DNA of 61,956 nucleotides. Source: an uncultured Acidobacteriia bacterium (lineage in GTDB: Bacteria; Acidobacteriota; Terriglobia; Bryobacterales; Bryobacteraceae). The notes under the pieces were generated by a model that did not search any database, was not told the origin of the DNA, and was given only the letters and a program-made list of their open reading frames with translations. Below are positions 57,712-61,956 of this stretch, piece by piece. Within the stretch, counting starts at the first letter, position 1. The number at the start of each line of letters is the position of its first letter. The translations under genes and the position numbers were made by a program. The stretch lies in the NCBI GenBank assembly GCA_903881085.1, contig CAIRSA010000323.1, positions 1 through 61,956 on the forward strand. Reading direction: 5' to 3'.

Positions 57712-60700
57712 TCAACGCTCAGCCGGCTGCACCCACGCCCCACCCTTACCATCCACCACATACCCAAACACACCCGGCTCCACATCCAGCGTCACCGTCC
57801 CATTCCGCAACGCCATCGGAACCCGCTTGATCGTCTGGCCCGACTCATTTATCGCCCGCATCTCGCGCCCTGCCATCCACAGCGGCGCGCGCAGCGTGAA
57901 TGCCTTGCTTCCCGGCAGCGGCGTGATGGTCACCGAATTCGGCTGTTCCGTCATCCGCACCGCGCCATCGGTAAGCACTTTCTCAAACTCTACCGCCGAC
58001 CCGCGCGAGTTCAAGTACAAAACGCCCTTCGCGCGAGACCACTCCACCGTCCCGCCGCCGCGCTGCTCAATCGCCGCCTCAACCGCACCGGCCTTGGCGT
58101 AGAAGCCATACTGCGGCAGCGCATGACCGCCCACATTCCACCGCCCCGGGCCGCGATTCACCCACGCCTCGCCCTTGCTCCAGCGTATGTGCTGGCGATG
58201 CGGATCTCCGCCGTCAAACTCCACGCTCTCGAGCGTCGCCAACGCCAGCGCCTTCATCAGCGGAGCCAGCAGATAATACTTACGAACCACATCGCGGCCA
58301 AACGGCTGCTTCACCATCGCCGGGTGCGCGGTCATCACTTCCGTCGTAATGTAGTCGTCGCTATACATGCCATGATTCGCCACATCCAGCCCGCCCGCAT
58401 AGCGGTTCTCATACCCCGCGCCGTGCAGCACGAATTTGTCATGATGCGCCGCATCGAACCACGGAATGCGCTCCGAATCCTTGCAGCGGTAGTTCCACAC
58501 CGTCCAGTTCATCTCTCCCGCTGGCGGTGTGTCCACGCGCAGATGATTCGCCTGCGCGCCGTCCAGCCAGCCGATCAACTGATCGTGTCCGCTCTCGGAG
58601 ATCTGCGGGGCGTTGTTGCCCAAAAAATCACGGATCCACGCAAACGACTTGCGCCACGCATCGCGCGTCGCCACGCGATCGATAAACCCGCCCGATTGCG
58701 TCCACGAATCGTATGGCCCCACTGACGACCACACATCGATAAAGAAAGCGTCCGGCGCAAACGAATCGCGGATCAGCTTCAAGTTTCTCTCCAGAAACGG
58801 ACAGTAGTCCGTCGTCTGCCAGCGATACGATTGCGCCTTCGCGCCCTTGTTCAACCACGCCGGAACCGGTCCGCCCGTGGGCCGGAATGCGATGTGCTCG
58901 AAGCTGAACCCGTCCGCGTCGGGATAAAAATCGATGTAGTTATCATGCGGCGCAAACAGCATGCCGTTCGACTTCGCCGTGCGCGCCAGTTCCTTCAATT
59001 CGGCCTCCGCCCCGCGCTGCGGATTGGGCGGAAAGATGTCAGGCAGCCGCACGTCATAACCCCAGCGCTGCCAGTTATGCCACACCACCGCCGAGTCGGT
59101 GAGCCCATACGCCGCCGCATGTTTCAGCGCAGCGCTCGCTTCGGCGTACTGCCCGCCCCAAAGATCGAACACAAACCGCCCGGCCAGCTTGTTGACGCCA
59201 CCGGCGGCCTTCAACCCATTCCCGCCTCGCCACACCTTCACCGCCGCCCACACGTTCTTCGCTGTAACGATGGTGAACTCGGTGCTGTGCGCCCCGTGCA
59301 GCGTCCAGATGCCGCGCGCCGGATCGAACTCCATCTCGGTCGGCGGCAGATCCACCGCCTGAACCACCGCCGCACCGCCTTCGAAATCCGCCCCGATAAA
59401 CGAAGTCGCCAGGCGGTGCCCGTCGAATCCCATGCGAAACGCCGCCGGCTGCACTATGATGTTGCCAACGCCCTGGTAGACATTCTTGACCGCCGCCGAC
59501 CATCGCCCCAGACTTGCATCTTCGATGTAAGCCACGCGCCATGGCTCCGGCTTCGGGGCCTTTTCCAGCCAGAATCGCGCATGCACCGCCGCTGCATCTC
59601 CCCAGATCTCTCCCAGCAGATCGAGCGTGCGGAACTTGTGCCGGATGCGTAGCCGCCCCTGCGCCGGTTCCTCTTTCCATTCGGTCAGCGCATTCGGCGA
59701 CCGCCAATCATCAAGCGCCTCGCCCAACACGCGGATGCCGAACCCTTCGAAGCTCAACTCGCCGACTCCCACTCGCGCATTCAACAGACCGCGGCTGCCC
59801 AGCTGCACGCTGCCCGCCGCGCCCAGTTTCCGCGCGGCTTCGAACGTTCCCGCCTGCTTGGGTTCGCCCGCCGTCAGCACCGGCTCAGCCCAATACGAAT
59901 GATCGAAAGACGTATTATTCTTCGGCCCCGGGTGCGATTCCAGTTGAAGCCGGAGGCTTAGCCCCGCCCACTTACTCAAGTCCGCCTCGCCGTCAAGCCA
60001 CTTCTTCGCGTCGCTATGCCGCTCAAACGCAATCTCACCCTGCGTGGCCGCGGGCGCGTCGAGTGCCACCACGCGCACGCGGAACGTGACGCCATCGCCC
60101 GCGCCATCGCGCACCGCAATGGCGAACTTCAGCTTCACCGGTTGCCCTACCGGCAACGCAATGGGGAATTCGATGAATGCCGTCCCAACTTGGCCGTCGG
60201 CCCACGGTGGATGAATCGCAATGCACTCGCGTGTGCCGCCTCGGTCGATCTTCTGATTGAACTGAATCGACGCTTTGCTCGGATCGGCCGTCCCTTCCCA
60301 ACCCGTAGGCATGGTCAAAGCCTGCTGCCCGAACACCTGGATCACGGTCCTCTGCGCGGGCAGTCTCCACACGGCCACACCCGTCGACGGGGCCAGCGTG
60401 AACGTCTCCCACGGCCTCACCCGCGCGACCCGCGCCACTGTGGGAAACTTCGTCTCCACCACCAGCACCGGATGCGCCGTCATCGCCTTCCCCTGATACT
60501 GAAACCTGGCGTAACCATGGACGGGATAATGCGCGCTGTAAGCCCCTGCCGCAGGCGTCACGGTGATCTCACGCCGCAACGCCACGCCAGGACCGGCCTC
60601 AAATTTCATTTCGCGAGGCGCGGCATTCCAGCCATCGATCCCGGCCGCGCTCAACACACCCGAAACCGCCGCTGTGCTCTCCAAAACAAAGGTAACCGTA

Positions 60701-60834
60701 AATGGTTTTCCCGGCTCCGTGACCGTAGCCGGCCCCTCAATCCGCAGCGTCACAGGACCGGCCGTGTCACGCGGCGGAGTATAAGCGCCCGCCTGCGGCG
60801 CAAGCAGCATCAATATGAGAAGGATGGCTTTCAT
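57712..60834 (-). CDS. large secreted glycoside-hydrolase-like protein
   Basis: 1040 residues. Signal peptide MKAILLILMLLAPQAGA, Ig-like and beta-sandwich N-terminal domains, then a barrel region with AVVWHNWQRWGYDVRLPDIF, MLFAPHDNYIDFYPDADG, FFIDVWSSVGPYDSW (about 698) and ISESGHDQLIGWLDG (about 748). The late Asp and Glu are plausible nucleophile and acid/base. The layout recalls GH101/GH129 or DUF5696-type enzymes, but the family is not firmly identified. A C-terminal beta domain ends the chain. GAAGGCAG precedes the ATG. Probably extracellular, acting on a complex glycan. Confidence 0.65.
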   Translation of the reverse strand: MKAILLILMLLAPQAGAYTPPRDTAGPVTLRIEGPATVTEPGKPFTVTFVLESTAAVSGVLSAAGIDGWNAAPREMKFEAGPGVALRREITVTPAAGAYSAHYPVHGYARFQYQGKAMTAHPVLVVETKFPTVARVARVRPWETFTLAPSTGVAVWRLPAQRTVIQVFGQQALTMPTGWEGTADPSKASIQFNQKIDRGGTRECIAIHPPWADGQVGTAFIEFPIALPVGQPVKLKFAIAVRDGAGDGVTFRVRVVALDAPAATQGEIAFERHSDAKKWLDGEADLSKWAGLSLRLQLESHPGPKNNTSFDHSYWAEPVLTAGEPKQAGTFEAARKLGAAGSVQLGSRGLLNARVGVGELSFEGFGIRVLGEALDDWRSPNALTEWKEEPAQGRLRIRHKFRTLDLLGEIWGDAAAVHARFWLEKAPKPEPWRVAYIEDASLGRWSAAVKNVYQGVGNIIVQPAAFRMGFDGHRLATSFIGADFEGGAAVVQAVDLPPTEMEFDPARGIWTLHGAHSTEFTIVTAKNVWAAVKVWRGGNGLKAAGGVNKLAGRFVFDLWGGQYAEASAALKHAAAYGLTDSAVVWHNWQRWGYDVRLPDIFPPNPQRGAEAELKELARTAKSNGMLFAPHDNYIDFYPDADGFSFEHIAFRPTGGPVPAWLNKGAKAQSYRWQTTDYCPFLERNLKLIRDSFAPDAFFIDVWSSVGPYDSWTQSGGFIDRVATRDAWRKSFAWIRDFLGNNAPQISESGHDQLIGWLDGAQANHLRVDTPPAGEMNWTVWNYRCKDSERIPWFDAAHHDKFVLHGAGYENRYAGGLDVANHGMYSDDYITTEVMTAHPAMVKQPFGRDVVRKYYLLAPLMKALALATLESVEFDGGDPHRQHIRWSKGEAWVNRGPGRWNVGGHALPQYGFYAKAGAVEAAIEQRGGGTVEWSRAKGVLYLNSRGSAVEFEKVLTDGAVRMTEQPNSVTITPLPGSKAFTLRAPLWMAGREMRAINESGQTIKRVPMALRNGTVTLDVEPGVFGYVVDGKGGAWVQPAER

Positions 60835-60933
60835 CTGCCTTCAGCATACCATTCAGACCTGAAACTCCCCAATACTATGCGGCGACATTAGCCCGCGCGA
60901 TGCGAAAGCGATCTGAGCCCAGGCAAATCATCG

Positions 60934-60939
60934 TATAAT
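60934..60939 (+). promoter_or_regulatory. -10 element before the acyltransferase gene
   Basis: A perfect TATAAT lies 6 bases before the TTG that opens the frame at 60946. The transcript would be leaderless. The -35 is poor. Confidence 0.4.
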
Positions 60940-60945
60940 TCTCTA

Positions 60946-61887
60946 TTGGGTACTCATGCCAGTCTAAAAGACACCCCGAAGTATCGTCGCGACATTGATG
61001 GATTACGAGCTGTCGCGGTCATAGGAGTTCTCGTTTGTCACGCATTTCCAGGCTGGTTGCCAGGAGGTTTTGCCGGCGTCGACATCTTCTTCGTGATCTC
61101 CGGGTTCCTCATATCGTCCATCATCTTTAGTGCCCTGCGGACGAATTCATTTTCCTTCTTAACCTTCTACTCCAGGCGAGTCAAACGAATCTTTCCTCCG
61201 CTCGCTGTCGTACTCATCGTAAGTCTTGCCCTGGGCTGGTTTGTGCTTCTGCCAGACGAATACACACAGCTTGGAAAACATGCCACCTACGCCGTCGGAT
61301 TCGTGCTGAACATCCTGCTTTACAAAGAGGCTGGCTATTTCGACGCTGCCTCCGCGACGAAGCCGCTGCTGCACTTGTGGTCGCTCTGCATCGAGGAGCA
61401 ATTCTACATTCTCTGGCCATTGCTGCTCGTTCTTGCCTGGCGATTTCGAAAGCGCCTGCCCGTTATATTTGCCATTGCGTTTGTCTGGTCGTTTTACTCC
61501 AATGTGGTTCATTCGACCTCTGATCTGTCGGCCTCGTTCTTCCTGGCGCAGAACCGCTTTTGGGAACTACTACTCGGCAGTGGTCTCGCATATTACAGTA
61601 ATGTTTTCAAGCCTGGGTCCCTCGACAAAGTACCTCCAAGACATGCCGGCGCGATCTCGGTGGTTGGCCTCGGTCTTCTGCTGTTTGCCTTCTTCGGAAT
61701 CAACGGAACCTTTGCCTATCCGGGTTTCTGGGCTCTCTTTCCGACCGTTGGCGCCTTCTTGATCATCCTGGCAGGCCCATCCGCATGGGTGAATCGCAAA
61801 CTGCTCAGCCATCCGGGTAACAGTTCACGTACCCTTTCCGAATTGTCTGGACAAAACCTGACAAATCGTTTACGCTATGGTGGATGA
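60946..61887 (+). pseudogene. acyltransferase 3 family protein, truncated by insertion
   Basis: The first about 290 residues are a typical OafA/YrhL-type acyltransferase: YRRDIDGLRAVAVIGVLVCH with the catalytic His, FAGVDIFFVISGFLIS, and LLHLWSLCIEEQFYILWPLL, with about eight helices. Homology stops at NRKLLSHP; the remaining residues (GNSSRTLSELSGQ ...) are unrelated and end at 61887. Intact members go on with FVWIGLISYPLYLWHWP-type helices. The break coincides with a GTAA-starting sequence that looks like an insertion-sequence end. Start: TTG at 60946, no ATG in frame. Confidence 0.75.
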
Positions 61888-61956
61888 CTGCGAAATTGGT
61901 ACGCCGCGGCGGCAAGCAACAGGTAACTGCAAGCCGTCATTCGCACGTACCGCCTA
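61817..61956 (+). mobile_element. left end of an insertion sequence (IS66-like?), partial
   Basis: The sequence from GTAACAGTTCACGTACC replaces the expected acyltransferase coding sequence. GTAA is the usual outer end of IS66-family elements, which make 8-bp target repeats; the 8 bases before it (CCATCCGG) would be the target copy. The other end lies beyond the window, so the call is inferred. Confidence 0.45.
61884..61956 (+). CDS. possible first ORF of the insertion sequence, partial
   Basis: An ATG at 61884 opens a frame (MTAKLVRRGGKQQVTASRHS ...) to the window end. It is 67 bases inside the proposed element, a usual place for the first transposase-associated ORF. Too short to identify. 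Confidence 0.3.
   Translation, partial: MTAKLVRRGGKQQVTASRHSHVPP

Noticed and set aside
1..61956. CRISPR arrays, tRNA and rRNA genes
   Set aside because: No regularly spaced direct repeats were seen. No T-loop plus acceptor-stem pattern or rRNA stretch was recognised by eye; a tRNA/rRNA scan would be decisive.

Overview
The window is about 62 kb of bacterial chromosome with moderately high G+C. It most resembles an Acidobacteriota genome of the Bryobacterales / Candidatus Solibacter type. This rests on family content: a beta-propeller protein ending in the Solibacter-type C-terminal domain (TIGR03437 family), an Oar-like TonB-dependent receptor with a carboxypeptidase-regulatory N-terminus, several small secreted families common in that group, and many ECF sigma/anti-sigma pairs. 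Taxonomy is inferred; no rRNA or tRNA gene was recognised.

Layout. 0.1-1.4 kb: ECF sigma factor with an NrsF-type membrane anti-sigma. 1.4-1.9 kb: decayed DNA with the remnant of a PIN-like (DUF5615) toxin. 1.9-5.4 kb: proS, a class V aminotransferase and an Asp/Glu-racemase-like gene in one overlapping operon. 5.4-7.6 kb: head-to-head acyl-CoA synthetase and SDR genes. 7.7-10.7 kb: a penicillin-binding transpeptidase converging on the rplU-rpmA-obg operon. 10.8-14.1 kb: glycosyltransferase, GatC-like plus amidase pair, DinB-like protein, small secreted protein. 14.2-24.4 kb: a Tad/Flp-type secretion cluster (regulator, membrane protein, prepilin peptidase, cpaB, secretin, tadZ, tadA, tadB, tadC, microprotein) with no pilin gene. 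24.7-27.7 kb: the large propeller protein. 27.9-31.4 kb: an erpA-like gene, two more ECF sigma/anti-sigma modules, and between them a transcript that looks like a SAM-II-type riboswitch ahead of an uncharacterised small gene. 31.5-35.1 kb: thrS, an HpnI-like glycosyltransferase and a membrane protein. 35.3-41.2 kb: TonB receptor, ABC ATPase, ABC permease fused to a soluble domain, secreted LamG-like protein. 41.2-44.7 kb: an unusual tight cassette of two paralogous SUKH-like genes and a TPR protein. 44.7-51.4 kb: esterase, DUF4136, comEC, a hicB pseudogene in a decayed gap, a KAS III-like gene, a membrane protein and a zinc-ribbon protein. 51.4-56.5 kb: the minus-strand operon phoH-ybeY-hlyC/corC-era-BON-DUF2332-zinc ribbon. 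56.6-62.0 kb: a lone DUF1016 nuclease, a large glycosidase-like protein, and an acyltransferase that appears cut by an insertion sequence running off the window.

Housekeeping (proS, thrS, obg, L21/L27, era, ybeY, phoH) is interleaved with accessory modules. Two families of short palindromic repeats sit in the junctions. The best candidates for new biology are the SAM-II-like leader in front of an unknown gene, the SUKH-like/TPR cassette, the pilin-less Tad cluster with its 30-residue partner, and a perfect 15-bp inverted repeat inside the HpnI-like coding sequence.
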